A stretch of DNA of 64,000 bases from UBA5072 sp963822145 (lineage in GTDB: Bacteria > Bacteroidota > Bacteroidia > Bacteroidales > UBA10428), in the NCBI GenBank assembly GCA_963822145.1, contig CAWGGG010000001.1, forward strand, positions 1 through 64,000, in the 5' to 3' direction. The translations under genes and the position numbers were made by a program. Shown here piece after piece: positions 8,913 to 18,162 of this stretch. The notes below the pieces were generated by a model. The model did no database searches. It saw nothing but the letters and a program-made list of their open reading frames with translations, and had not been told where the DNA came from. Every line of letters begins with the position of its first letter. Position 1 is the first letter of the stretch.

Positions 8913-11273
8913 ATGAAAAGCATTTTTTTAGTAGCACAGGCCAATCTTCGTCGCCGGAAAAAACAAAATCTCATGGTCGGGCTGAGCATTTTTCTATCTG
9001 TTGTATTGATGACTACAGCCATTGGCATTCTGGGAGGTATTCAAAAACCATTTGATGTAATGTTCGACAGACTCCATGCATCACATATACTCTTATTCTA
9101 TGATTATCGCCAGGAGGATTCGGAGAAAATTACTGAATGGTTCAGCAAACAGCCGGAAGTTGATCATGTTTCCGAACCCAGAAACTATTTTCTGATCACT
9201 GAGCCGTTGACCTTTAAAAATGAAAAAATTAATATGATGATCTATCTCACTGAGTTTAGTGGGCAAAATCTTCATTATGACAGCCTCCTTAACATAACTT
9301 CAGGTAACCGGCGTACCCCCGGATGGGGAGAAGTCTGGATCCCTAAGCATATGTCAACCCGCTATGGAATAAGCATAGGTGATACCATTAAACTACCGCT
9401 CTCGCAAGGATTTTACCCTTTGGCTGTTTCAGCTGTTATCGTCGATCCGCACTATGTGAGTGGACTGATTAACCCAAACAGGATGTGGATAGCCCCCGGG
9501 ATGCTGCCGTTTATGGTCCAGATTGGTGAACTGAATAATGTTATCCTGGGCATCCGTTTGAAGCACAAAGCTGACATTGAGAAGATATGGCAAAGGTTCA
9601 GGAATGAAATCGAATATGGCGGGAGCAATCTTCAATACAGCTTATTTAAATCTGTATTTACAAGTGTATATAAAATAATCGGACTGGTCATCATAATCTT
9701 TTCTGTTCTTTCCATGGTTATGGCTGGTTACATTATTTCTTCCATCATCCACAGTTCGGTCATGTCTGACAGCAGGTTGACGGGAACCCTGAAAGCAATC
9801 GGATTCAAGCCCTCCCAGGCAACAAGTATTTATCTGATCCAATACAGTCTGATAGCATGGCTGGCCATTCCTGCCGGATTATGGGTAAGCTATTTTTCAA
9901 TCCGGATGATGCTCCAATCCATTTCATCATCCTTAGGCGTGATCAACCTGAGTTTTCCCTTTTTTGGTGTTTTCATTTGCAGCGCTGTATTCTTTGCAGT
10001 CATTATTTCTGTTCTTGTGATTGTCAATTCGTCCAGGGCAGGAAGAATACAACCGGCGAGTGCCCTCAGATCTTTGGCCGGAGACACCAACATAGCAAGA
10101 AAAAGACACTGGTTCCCCTTTAAAATGGAGAACCATTCTTTATCTGCCTGGATGGCCTTAAGACTCATCTTTGATAAACCGGCAAAGTCTGTTCTGACCT
10201 TAATCAGTCTTGTCATTACCACATTCGTAGTAGTATTTTCAGTAAACTCAGCCAATTCATTCAGCAAAATAATGGACCACAAAACGTTGTGGGGTTTTGA
10301 TAATTCGGATTTACAGGTTCTCAGATCTGAAGAAGTATTACTTCCTCTGGAGCATAAAAAATTACTGGGCTTGCTGCGTGAAGAAAAATCCGTTCAAGAG
10401 ACAGTTCCCTTCAGTTATTACGATCTTACTGCAATGCTGCCCGGTGATTCTGTTAAGGAAGAAATACCGGGGAAAGTCTTTGAAATGTCGCCTTCGAAAT
10501 TAGGATTAACCAATATTGAAGGAGAACATCCGGAAGGGGAACGTGAGATCTCACTTTGTATCGGGACCTCTCAGAAGCTTGGTAAAAAAGTGGGTGACTC
10601 GATCGATGTGATCATTGAAAATGAAAAAAAAGTATTTCTAGTATCCGGCATCTATCAGGATATAAGCAATATGGGTAAGGGTTTCCGGCTTTCTTCCATG
10701 GCATTACAAGCTGTAAATCCTCTGTTTGAGCCGGACAGATACGCACTGGTGCTTAAGGACAGACGAATGACGGATGAATTCAAATCCAAACTTCAGAAAA
10801 GGCTCGGTGAAGCGATTAAAATAGAACTGACCGTTGAAGACCAGCTCGCATTTTCGGGTATCACCAAAAGTGTTACGGCATCCATAATTCTTATAGCGCT
10901 TTTCTTTGTCTGTATCCTGATTATATCTGTATTCAATGACGTCTACCTGAGTATCTGGGAGAACAGGAAAACATTAGGGATATTAAGTCTGTCAGGATTC
11001 ACTTCCATACAACTCAAAAAGCTGATGATCTGGAAAACATTTATGCTCACTGTTTGCGGCATACTGATTGGCATACCGCTGGTACTGATTTCTGAACCGT
11101 TTCTTATGAGCGCAATAACTTCAGGATTCGGAGTAGTTCATTTTCCGTTAATTGTAACTTATGCAGGAACAGTCTTAGCATTGATATTATTAATATGCGT
11201 TGCACTGCTGAGTTCTTGGAAAGCCTCCGATACCATCAGAAAAATAAACACACTGATTCTGGTTAATGAATAA
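8913..11273 (+). CDS. FtsX/MacB-type ABC permease
   Basis: The 786-residue inner-membrane protein has an N-terminal transmembrane helix, a periplasmic core-like region (about 45-245), and three helices ending near 380. A second helix and periplasmic module (about 420-650) and a final set of three helices follow. This is the duplicated FtsX layout typical of Bacteroidota and Firmicutes peptide-type ABC permeases. It starts one base after the ATPase gene, so translational coupling is likely. Family members move lipoproteins or peptides out of the membrane rather than import solutes; the substrate here cannot be read. Confidence 0.85.
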   Translation: MKSIFLVAQANLRRRKKQNLMVGLSIFLSVVLMTTAIGILGGIQKPFDVMFDRLHASHILLFYDYRQEDSEKITEWFSKQPEVDHVSEPRNYFLITEPLTFKNEKINMMIYLTEFSGQNLHYDSLLNITSGNRRTPGWGEVWIPKHMSTRYGISIGDTIKLPLSQGFYPLAVSAVIVDPHYVSGLINPNRMWIAPGMLPFMVQIGELNNVILGIRLKHKADIEKIWQRFRNEIEYGGSNLQYSLFKSVFTSVYKIIGLVIIIFSVLSMVMAGYIISSIIHSSVMSDSRLTGTLKAIGFKPSQATSIYLIQYSLIAWLAIPAGLWVSYFSIRMMLQSISSSLGVINLSFPFFGVFICSAVFFAVIISVLVIVNSSRAGRIQPASALRSLAGDTNIARKRHWFPFKMENHSLSAWMALRLIFDKPAKSVLTLISLVITTFVVVFSVNSANSFSKIMDHKTLWGFDNSDLQVLRSEEVLLPLEHKKLLGLLREEKSVQETVPFSYYDLTAMLPGDSVKEEIPGKVFEMSPSKLGLTNIEGEHPEGEREISLCIGTSQKLGKKVGDSIDVIIENEKKVFLVSGIYQDISNMGKGFRLSSMALQAVNPLFEPDRYALVLKDRRMTDEFKSKLQKRLGEAIKIELTVEDQLAFSGITKSVTASIILIALFFVCILIISVFNDVYLSIWENRKTLGILSLSGFTSIQLKKLMIWKTFMLTVCGILIGIPLVLISEPFLMSAITSGFGVVHFPLIVTYAGTVLALILLICVALLSSWKASDTIRKINTLILVNE

Positions 11274-13190
11274 ATGACCGATATGAAAAAAGTATATTTA
11301 GCTGTACTTGTAGTTACGCTGACTGTTTTTCAGGAAGCATTTTGCTCAGATCCTGTCGAAAAATATCTTGAACAGCTTTACCGGTCGCACATTATTCCGG
11401 GATTCTCTGTAGTAATTGTTAAAAATGACAAGGTGATCTTTCAGAAGGGATATGGCCTGGAATATCTCGGGGAGCATCAACCCATGACTGCCCTTACGCC
11501 CACTGCGGTAGGATCAATTGTAAAATCAATGACAGCACTGGCAATCATGCAACTGGCCGAACAGGGTAAAATTAATTTAGACGAAATGGTTACCCGATAT
11601 ATACCCTGGTTCAGAGCAGCGAACAAGGAACTCAGCGACAAGATTACAGTCAGGATGCTGCTTGATCATACCTCCGGTTTACATGCACCTGCAATCAGGA
11701 ACAAAGATAACTCAGACGAGTCTGTAGAAAATCTTGTGAAGTCTATGGAATCTGTTTATTTGACCTCCGAACCCGGAACCCATTACGAATATTCAAATGA
11801 CGGATTTGCCCTGGCAGGACTGATCATAAGCAAGGTTTCCGGGATGCCGTACGAAAAATACCTCGAACAATTCATTTTTAAGCCACTTGAAATGTACAGC
11901 ACTACAAATAATCCGGATGAATTCGGTCCACTTCATGTGCTGTACGGCCATTACCCTGGAAAGGACCGTGGCATTCCGGTTCACGGGGAAGAATCCTCTC
12001 TTGCTGAATATGTTGCCGCTGGTTCTATGCTGCGATCCACGGCCAGTGATATGGGAAATTATCTTATAGCTTTACTGAACGGCGGGCGTTTCAAAGGAAA
12101 GCAAATTGTTTCTCCTGAAGGCATAAAAGAACTGTGGAAATCCTATTCTTCATTTCCGGGGCTATCCAAAGAGGATGGGGGTGCCGGTCTTCCATTTCAT
12201 TATGGGCTTGGATGGTTTTCAGGAGAGCTGGACGGCAAGCAATACATCTTTCACGGGGGTAACCGCCGAAACATGTCATCCATAATGGCCATCTTGCCGG
12301 AACAAGAAATTGGTGTTGTTTTTTTGTCAAACATTGATCTTACTTTAATTGACAAATACAGGTATCCTAACTTGATCAACATCGTCAATAATATTGTCAG
12401 GGTATTCCTGGATGAACCGGTTTCAGATTTTGCGATTCCCACAGTTCCCGACCCGACTTTCAACACCTATGAACTTCCCCGTACGGAAGAGGAGAAATAT
12501 ACAGGAGAATACTGGCTTACGGAAGGTAAAGACTGGGTATACCTGGGCAGTCATCTTTTTATTAAGAAAGGGGAAGATGGACTTTACGGACAAATACAAA
12601 AAGGAAAACAGACCATAGAAGAATTCCGATTGGATTATATCACAAAGAAAACCGCTGTTTCAAGGAATCTGGCAATGCCCCACAAAATTGTTTTTAATTT
12701 TTCGGCATCGGGAAATGTGACGAATGCAATTATTGCCGACAGAAAATACTCAAGATTGTCAGAAGGATATAACAGGAAATTCCATCGTGAATCATCTCAG
12801 GATAATAATCCAAATTTTCTCTGTCCGGTAAACTGGCAAATATCGTGGAATGCCTCAGATTTTAAAGGCTTTGCAGCAAATGATCCGTATGAAATTCATG
12901 GTAGGATCGTCGACCGCAACGCAAAATGGGAGGAGTATTTTAAAGTTCTGTATCCCGGTCACAGCATAATTCACACCGGCCTTCATCTTTCTGAATCGCT
13001 TGGAGACAATCTCTGGCGGGAAATCGCTGTTCTTTCCTATGACGGACAACATTATTACAATCATTATTTATGCATAACTTCCAAGGGACAGAAAGAATAT
13101 CTGATCTTGCTGACAACTTCCGATTACATTAACCCTGAACTTATTGAAGTGATTCACACAATACTCAGCACATTTGAATGGCAGTATTAA
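11274..13190 (+). CDS. Serine beta-lactamase-like (PBP4/AmpC fold) protein
   Basis: The 638-residue exported protein has a signal sequence followed by a class C beta-lactamase/DD-peptidase-like domain (about 26-375). The active-site signatures are SIVK (Ser81-Lys84, the SxxK motif), YSN (Tyr173-Asn175) and FHGG, which stands in for the KTG/HxG motif. A further about 250 residues form a C-terminal extension of unknown fold. The first ATG directly follows the permease stop codon. The ATG at 11283 would give a cleaner signal peptide (MKKVYLAVLVV) and is equally possible. Relatives include esterases, peptidases and regulators as well as true lactamases, so drug resistance should not be assumed. 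It completes the three-gene ABC operon. Confidence 0.82.
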   Translation: MTDMKKVYLAVLVVTLTVFQEAFCSDPVEKYLEQLYRSHIIPGFSVVIVKNDKVIFQKGYGLEYLGEHQPMTALTPTAVGSIVKSMTALAIMQLAEQGKINLDEMVTRYIPWFRAANKELSDKITVRMLLDHTSGLHAPAIRNKDNSDESVENLVKSMESVYLTSEPGTHYEYSNDGFALAGLIISKVSGMPYEKYLEQFIFKPLEMYSTTNNPDEFGPLHVLYGHYPGKDRGIPVHGEESSLAEYVAAGSMLRSTASDMGNYLIALLNGGRFKGKQIVSPEGIKELWKSYSSFPGLSKEDGGAGLPFHYGLGWFSGELDGKQYIFHGGNRRNMSSIMAILPEQEIGVVFLSNIDLTLIDKYRYPNLINIVNNIVRVFLDEPVSDFAIPTVPDPTFNTYELPRTEEEKYTGEYWLTEGKDWVYLGSHLFIKKGEDGLYGQIQKGKQTIEEFRLDYITKKTAVSRNLAMPHKIVFNFSASGNVTNAIIADRKYSRLSEGYNRKFHRESSQDNNPNFLCPVNWQISWNASDFKGFAANDPYEIHGRIVDRNAKWEEYFKVLYPGHSIIHTGLHLSESLGDNLWREIAVLSYDGQHYYNHYLCITSKGQKEYLILLTTSDYINPELIEVIHTILSTFEWQY

Positions 13191-13486
13191 TAAACCATCA
13201 GTGAAGTTAAAACTGCTGATTATGCCTGAATGCGGATGATCATAGTCCGCACGTTATCTATTCCGGTCAGATTAAGCATTTAGGCCAGTGGTTTTCTCTG
13301 AATTCACAAATCAGGCTTCAGTTTCTTTATTGGAGACAATAAGTTTTTCTGAAAAGTTGAACCAGGGATCTTCTTTTTGGTAACACCGTCTGACCTCCTT
13401 CAGTGTGATATTTAATGTATGAAACGTAGGTTCTGGCAACTTTTGATGGTTCAGGGTAATAAATCTGTGTGAGCCTGGGCAATTGA

Positions 13487-14923
13487 TTACACCTCCTCCG
13501 GAACCATATAGGGCTTGCGGTACACTCTTGTCAGAAGCGTATCTGCTTCAGGATCATTGGCAAACTTTTCATAATCACCCATAAACGTTAATTCACGTCC
13601 AAGACGATAGGAGATATTGGCCAGGTGGGGAAGTGCTGATGAATAATGACCTTCAACTATATTGCAGTTCAGTGTCTCGTCTTTACCTGATCGTATGGCA
13701 TCAAGAAAGTTAGTGAAGTGCTCAGCAAGGATATCCTGGCCCTGGTCCGTTGAATCTGTTTCTTCTTGAGAACCGGCAAAAGGTTCTTTTTCCCGTTTAC
13801 GGAAAGCCTTCCAGGGTGTGGCCACCTCGTCTTTAAGTTCGAGATAACCTTCAGTTCCATAGAATATATTGCCTATTGATATATCTGCACTTGACTCCCT
13901 GTTGGTATATCTGCCCCTGGTTTCAAACTCAAGTATTTTCCCATCGCTGTATTTAAAAATGCAGGTTTGGGTATTTGGCGTCTCCTGCGAGGTCTTGTCA
14001 TGACCATAGGCCTCAACCCCGCCATAAACCAAAGTTCCCGGTGTACGGTTCTCAGAAATACTGTCATCCTGGTTAAAACCAAAGATGCCTCCTGCAGAAT
14101 AAACTGAAACCGGGTGTTCGTTTTTATTAAGTCCCAAACGGGCTATGTCGAACTGATGCGGCCCCTGATTACCGGTATCACCGTTTCCGGTATCCCAATA
14201 CCAGTGCCAGCAGTAATGGCTCCTTTTCACATTGTAAGCACGGTATGGAGCGGGGCCCAGCCAACGGTCGTAATGAAAGTTGGCAGGCGGGGTACTGTCT
14301 TTTGCAATACCATAAGAATCCCGCAATTTATAACAAAGCCCACGGGCCATATATACTTCACCGATACCCCCGTCACGCAGGAACTTCAATGCTTCCTGCA
14401 TATTATTTCCCGAACGGCTTTGAAATCCAACCTGTATTCTTACGTTATACTTGCGGGAGGCCTCAATCATTTTCCGACCTTCCCAGATATTATGCGAGGC
14501 CGGTTTTTCAACATAAACATGCTTACCTGCCTGACAAGCCCAAATGGTAGCCAGGGCATGCCAATGATTTGGCAAAACAATTGAAACAGCATCGATCTCC
14601 CTGTCATCCAGTAATTTTTGAATATCCCATTCTGTTAAGGGTTTCACACCTGTCTTTTCCTGTACAATTTTTGAACGTGAATCAAAAAACTGCTCATCTG
14701 CATCACATAAAGTCTTTATCACTACATTTTGTTTATCCTTCAAACTGCACCAGGTGTCTATATGAACACTACCCTGGTTGCGGATCCCAACAACCGCAAG
14801 ATTGATGCGTTCATTTGCGCCCACTACTGAGGCATAAGACTTTGAAGTGAATCCCATTCCACCAATCGCAATCCCTGCAGAGCCCAATACACTCTTCTTA
14901 ATAAATTCTCTTCTTTTTGTCAT
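13487..14923 (-). CDS. Tat-exported Gfo/Idh/MocA oxidoreductase
   Basis: The 478-residue protein carries a twin-arginine signal (KRREFIKKS plus hydrophobic stretch to about residue 32). A Rossmann fold follows, with the dinucleotide motif in LAVVGIRNQG. The family's catalytic Lys lies in VYVEKPASHN. The C-terminal half matches the bacteroidetes-type GFO/IDH/MocA C-terminal domain. Members oxidise or reduce sugar hydroxyls with NAD(P), and several take part in 3-keto-sugar chemistry. It is the last gene of a minus-strand run: deglycosidase alpha and beta, GH29, TIM-barrel protein, then this one. Cofactor and fold are well supported; an oxidation at C3 of a glycoside is inferred from the context. 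Confidence 0.85.
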   Translation of the reverse strand: MTKRREFIKKSVLGSAGIAIGGMGFTSKSYASVVGANERINLAVVGIRNQGSVHIDTWCSLKDKQNVVIKTLCDADEQFFDSRSKIVQEKTGVKPLTEWDIQKLLDDREIDAVSIVLPNHWHALATIWACQAGKHVYVEKPASHNIWEGRKMIEASRKYNVRIQVGFQSRSGNNMQEALKFLRDGGIGEVYMARGLCYKLRDSYGIAKDSTPPANFHYDRWLGPAPYRAYNVKRSHYCWHWYWDTGNGDTGNQGPHQFDIARLGLNKNEHPVSVYSAGGIFGFNQDDSISENRTPGTLVYGGVEAYGHDKTSQETPNTQTCIFKYSDGKILEFETRGRYTNRESSADISIGNIFYGTEGYLELKDEVATPWKAFRKREKEPFAGSQEETDSTDQGQDILAEHFTNFLDAIRSGKDETLNCNIVEGHYSSALPHLANISYRLGRELTFMGDYEKFANDPEADTLLTRVYRKPYMVPEEV

Positions 14924-15028
14924 GAGGATTACATTTTAAAATGACTACTATGGTTAGGATGTAAAGTTTATCTTTAGACCTTGCGGCTGTTTGCTTTTCG
15001 TAATTTTGATTTCATTAACTTGAATGTT

Positions 15029-15925
15029 TCATCTTTTTTTGATATTGGCCACCAATTGATTAAAGAGGATTACCTGTTCTTTCATTGCAGCAATTTTATC
15101 ATTGGGTTCGGTACTTGATTCAATAAGTATCCAGCCCTTATAATCTATACCAGCCAGCAAGTTTAAAAGTTCCGGGTATGGATAATCGCTTATGTTAAAA
15201 CCCCGAACGTGAACTGTATCTCCAATCCATTTCTTCACCATATTGAAGTTCCCTTCAAGACCTGCCTGCAATAAATCAACATCGTTGCTATTCCAGCAGA
15301 TTTTTACATTTGGTTCAGTTACCTGATCGAATATGGCTTTCATATTGGGCAGTTCCTGAGTCAGTTCACCATGGGCCTCCACCCTTATCAGCTGGCCAAA
15401 ATCCTGTGCATACCTGCCCACCTCATTAAGCGAAGTGGCAATCTGAGCTATGGTTTTTTCTTTTGGCACTTCGGCAGGAAGATCATTTGGTTTAACTTTA
15501 ATGCCCGTAGCACCAATATCCTTGCAGAGTTTAATATATTCTTTTGTCTGATCAATATTGTAACGCAGTATCTTTTGATCAATGTTATGATATTCGAAAT
15601 TGGACCCATATCCAATACAGGTAACCGAACTGTCGGCGAACCGCTTTTTGACTTCAGCCCGTTGTGAAGCGCTCAGACTGGTCTCAACCCCATGTGCATG
15701 CTGTGTCCGTAACTCTGCACCCTGCAAGCCTGCTATCTCACAATTGGCAATCAACGTAGGTAAATCCCAGTCTTTACCCCATTGATAGGTTACCAGTCCA
15801 AGTCTCATCCGTGTATATACAGGATTTGAAAAACCTGAAAAACAGTTTATGGCGGACAACCCGATACCTAAAGTAAGGCTCTTTTTTACAAAAAGACGGC
15901 GTGATAAATTTCCCTTCATTTTCAT
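15029..15925 (-). CDS. Tat-type sugar phosphate isomerase/epimerase-like TIM barrel
   Basis: The 298-residue protein belongs to the xylose isomerase-like/AP endonuclease 2 superfamily. It has a Tat-type leader (LSRRLFVKKS) and then beta-alpha repeats with conserved acidic and His residues in RVEAHGEL, CWNSNDVD, VHVRGFNI and WILIESS, likely divalent-metal ligands. The ATG two codons downstream (MKGNLSRR) is an alternative start. Such exported family members occur beside Gfo/Idh/MocA enzymes and can act as isomerases or as lyases on keto-glycosides. The oxidoreductase gene begins 105 bases downstream, and the two probably act in sequence. Confidence 0.8.
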   Translation of the reverse strand: MKMKGNLSRRLFVKKSLTLGIGLSAINCFSGFSNPVYTRMRLGLVTYQWGKDWDLPTLIANCEIAGLQGAELRTQHAHGVETSLSASQRAEVKKRFADSSVTCIGYGSNFEYHNIDQKILRYNIDQTKEYIKLCKDIGATGIKVKPNDLPAEVPKEKTIAQIATSLNEVGRYAQDFGQLIRVEAHGELTQELPNMKAIFDQVTEPNVKICWNSNDVDLLQAGLEGNFNMVKKWIGDTVHVRGFNISDYPYPELLNLLAGIDYKGWILIESSTEPNDKIAAMKEQVILFNQLVANIKKR

Positions 15926-16022
15926 ACCTGTATTAACTTAGAAATAATTCTTCATGCAATTTTTGAAATCCTGTATCCTGATGCAGGCCGTCAATTAACA
16001 TCCATCGCAGAACGACAAGCAT

Positions 16023-17483
16023 TCAATGCCGGTCCGGAATGCTCAGGATCTGACTTACTTTAAAAACCACAGCATAGGGTGAAGGTATTGCTTTGTTTCT
16101 ACTGTCAGGAATCATTATCCTGAAGCCGTCCCCTTCGGCCATCCACTTTAGTGAAGTTCCTGTTCCCCCGAGCATGGTTATTTTGGCTCCTTTGGCGGGC
16201 GAAAAACCGCTGACCTTAATTTCTCCCGGAAGTTTTTCGTCCGCATCGAACAGGTAAGTGATATATGCCGATCCATCTTTGCCACGGGTGAAGCGCAGTT
16301 TACCATCAAAATAAGGAGAAATGGTGCGTGTGCCGTAAATGGCCTCCCCGTTTATTCTTAACCAGTCGCCTATCTCATTCAGGCGGCTGTATGCCTCATC
16401 GTAAAGGGTTCCATCGGGACCCGGACCGATGTTCAAAAGCAGGTTTCCACCCTTGGCCACTATATCGGAAAGTATCTGTATCAGTTTCCGGGTGGGCATC
16501 ATTTTAGCGTTAAATGAATAGGACCAGCCACCTCCTAAGATCATACAGGATTCCCACGGATAAGGCAGCATTTTATCCGGAATCATGTTTTCGGGCGTGA
16601 GATAATTCTGGTTTTTCCCTTCCACGGCGCGGTCAACCACGATGGCTTCAGACTGTTTTGCACGTATTTTATCTACAAGTTCATCCATCCTGATGTCCTG
16701 ATTATATTCCTTCCTAATGAGGAATCCCGGAATATTGGGCGTGTCACCCGTCACCTCCTTTTTCTGTACCCAGCCACCGTCGAACCAAAACAAATCGATC
16801 TTTCCATAATTCGAACAAAGTTCCATAACCTGGTTATGCGTGTAATTCACAAAGGCATTCCAGCGCTCGGGATAAACAGCGGGGTCATAATTCACATTCC
16901 GGTTAAACGGAGGAAATTGCGGCCACCAGTAATCCGGGCTGTGCCAATCAGGTTTTGAGAAATAAGCGCCGATCCACATGCCTTCATTGCGAAAGGCATT
17001 GAAGATTTCTTTGGTAACATCAGCTTTCGGATCGGTATGGAACGGACAATCCTCACCAGTGATTTTATAATCCGTATACCTGGTATCGAACATGCAAAAT
17101 CCATCATGATGTTTGGTGGTGAAAACCACGTATTTCATGCCGGCATTCTTGGCTGCCCTGGCCCATTTTGCCGGATCGAATTTGATCGGATTGAAGGTCT
17201 TTTGTAAATCTTCGTATCTTTTTTTATAGGCATAATAGTCTTTCACGGTATCGGGCAGGCACCAGCTTTCGTCTTCCGGACAGATTGACCAGGATTCAAC
17301 AATACCCCACTGACTGTATGGCCCCCAGTGCATGAGTAATCCGAATTTTATGTCCTGCCATTGATCTATTCTTTTTTGAATCAATGGATTAGGGTCCGGA
17401 ATATAGATCTGTTCCTCGTGTTGGGCAGATACACCCGGTACCGACAGTGCCAGAATAAAGAAAAGAAGTTCTATTGATTTCAT
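16023..17483 (-). CDS. GH29 alpha-L-fucosidase
   Basis: The 486-residue secreted enzyme has a signal peptide (about 1-20, ending GVSAQ). The GH29 TIM barrel shows KFGLLMHWGPYS near the start, TKHHDGFCMF (about 123-132) and the nucleophile Asp235 in LFWFDGGW. A short beta-sandwich domain closes the protein (about 390-486). The family removes terminal alpha-L-fucose with retention. It lies between the deglycosidase beta gene and the TIM-barrel gene on the same strand, with 214 bases to the former. A role in trimming fucosylated substrates before or alongside the oxidative step is an inference. Confidence 0.9.
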   Translation of the reverse strand: MKSIELLFFILALSVPGVSAQHEEQIYIPDPNPLIQKRIDQWQDIKFGLLMHWGPYSQWGIVESWSICPEDESWCLPDTVKDYYAYKKRYEDLQKTFNPIKFDPAKWARAAKNAGMKYVVFTTKHHDGFCMFDTRYTDYKITGEDCPFHTDPKADVTKEIFNAFRNEGMWIGAYFSKPDWHSPDYWWPQFPPFNRNVNYDPAVYPERWNAFVNYTHNQVMELCSNYGKIDLFWFDGGWVQKKEVTGDTPNIPGFLIRKEYNQDIRMDELVDKIRAKQSEAIVVDRAVEGKNQNYLTPENMIPDKMLPYPWESCMILGGGWSYSFNAKMMPTRKLIQILSDIVAKGGNLLLNIGPGPDGTLYDEAYSRLNEIGDWLRINGEAIYGTRTISPYFDGKLRFTRGKDGSAYITYLFDADEKLPGEIKVSGFSPAKGAKITMLGGTGTSLKWMAEGDGFRIMIPDSRNKAIPSPYAVVFKVSQILSIPDRH

Positions 17484-17697
17484 ATTAAATGAAAATGGCT
17501 ATCTAATTTAATCAAAATTTACATCTTTCTTTTAGAATTGAATTTGACTACCCTGATATCAGGAGGTCGTTTTATCAGTATTAACTTTAGAAGGTCAGCG
17601 GGGAGAATAAACAAGACAGCCAGTGAGATGTACTGGAACAGAACTTTGTAATTTAACAGGGCAAAGTGAATTAACTTTGCGAGGCTTACCTGCCATA

Positions 17698-18108
17698 TTA
17701 TCTTACCAGCGTCATCCTCCTTTTGTATGCCTCTTCTCCTCCAAATCCCAGATCTATTCTGGGCGGCAGATAAGATGTACTGAAAATAATCTGAACTTCC
17801 ACATCATGGATACCCAATGGTAATCCGCCGGTTTTTTTTACCTGCAATATAGCCGGTGTAAGATTGCTCCAGTGGACGTCGGGATAATTCAGCAAGTCGG
17901 TCTGCGCATAACTCTTACCATCGATTAGCCAGGTGATCTTATCGCCCTCAAATTTCTCTCCGTCAACAGAAACAGTTGCAGGCCTGAGCTGAGGGAGCCA
18001 TACTCCCCTGTAGTAGGTAAGTCTTACAGGCACCTGGAATCCGCTGATCGTGTTCCCCTCTTTAATATTGCGGAATCCTCTTGATTGTATATTTGGAAAT
18101 TCAAGCAT
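17698..18108 (-). CDS. C-glycoside deglycosidase beta subunit (DUF6379)
   Basis: The 136-residue protein fits the DUF6379/CGDB pattern. It has an N-terminal GFRNIKEG, then GFQVPVRLTYYRGVWL, then SVDGEKFEGDKITW, and near the end KTGGLPLGIHDVEV followed by STSYLPPR. In characterised systems (DgpBC/CarBC type) this small beta-sandwich subunit pairs with a TIM-barrel alpha subunit. The pair cleaves the C-C bond of 3-oxo-C-glucosides. The alpha-like gene is immediately upstream (54-base gap), which strongly supports the call. The protein has no signal peptide, although its presumed partner has a Tat-type leader. An unusually good Shine-Dalgarno (AAGGAG) sits 8 bases before the ATG. Confidence 0.82.
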   Translation of the reverse strand: MLEFPNIQSRGFRNIKEGNTISGFQVPVRLTYYRGVWLPQLRPATVSVDGEKFEGDKITWLIDGKSYAQTDLLNYPDVHWSNLTPAILQVKKTGGLPLGIHDVEVQIIFSTSYLPPRIDLGFGGEEAYKRRMTLVR

Positions 18109-18116
18109 TTTATTAT

Positions 18117-18122
18117 CTCCTT
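18117..18122 (-). promoter_or_regulatory. Strong Shine-Dalgarno for deglycosidase beta gene
   Basis: The minus strand reads AAGGAG, then 8 bases, then the ATG at 18108. Most starts in this window have no such motif, as expected for Bacteroidota. This site fixes the start and suggests high translation relative to alpha. Confidence 0.6.
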
Positions 18123-18162
18123 ATTTTGTTTTGAAACTCTTTATTCTGAATTGCTTTGCTGA

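Noticed and set aside
11274..13190. Antibiotic-resistance beta-lactamase
   Set aside because: Only the fold and SxxK/YSN motifs are present; most relatives with such extensions are peptidases or esterases.
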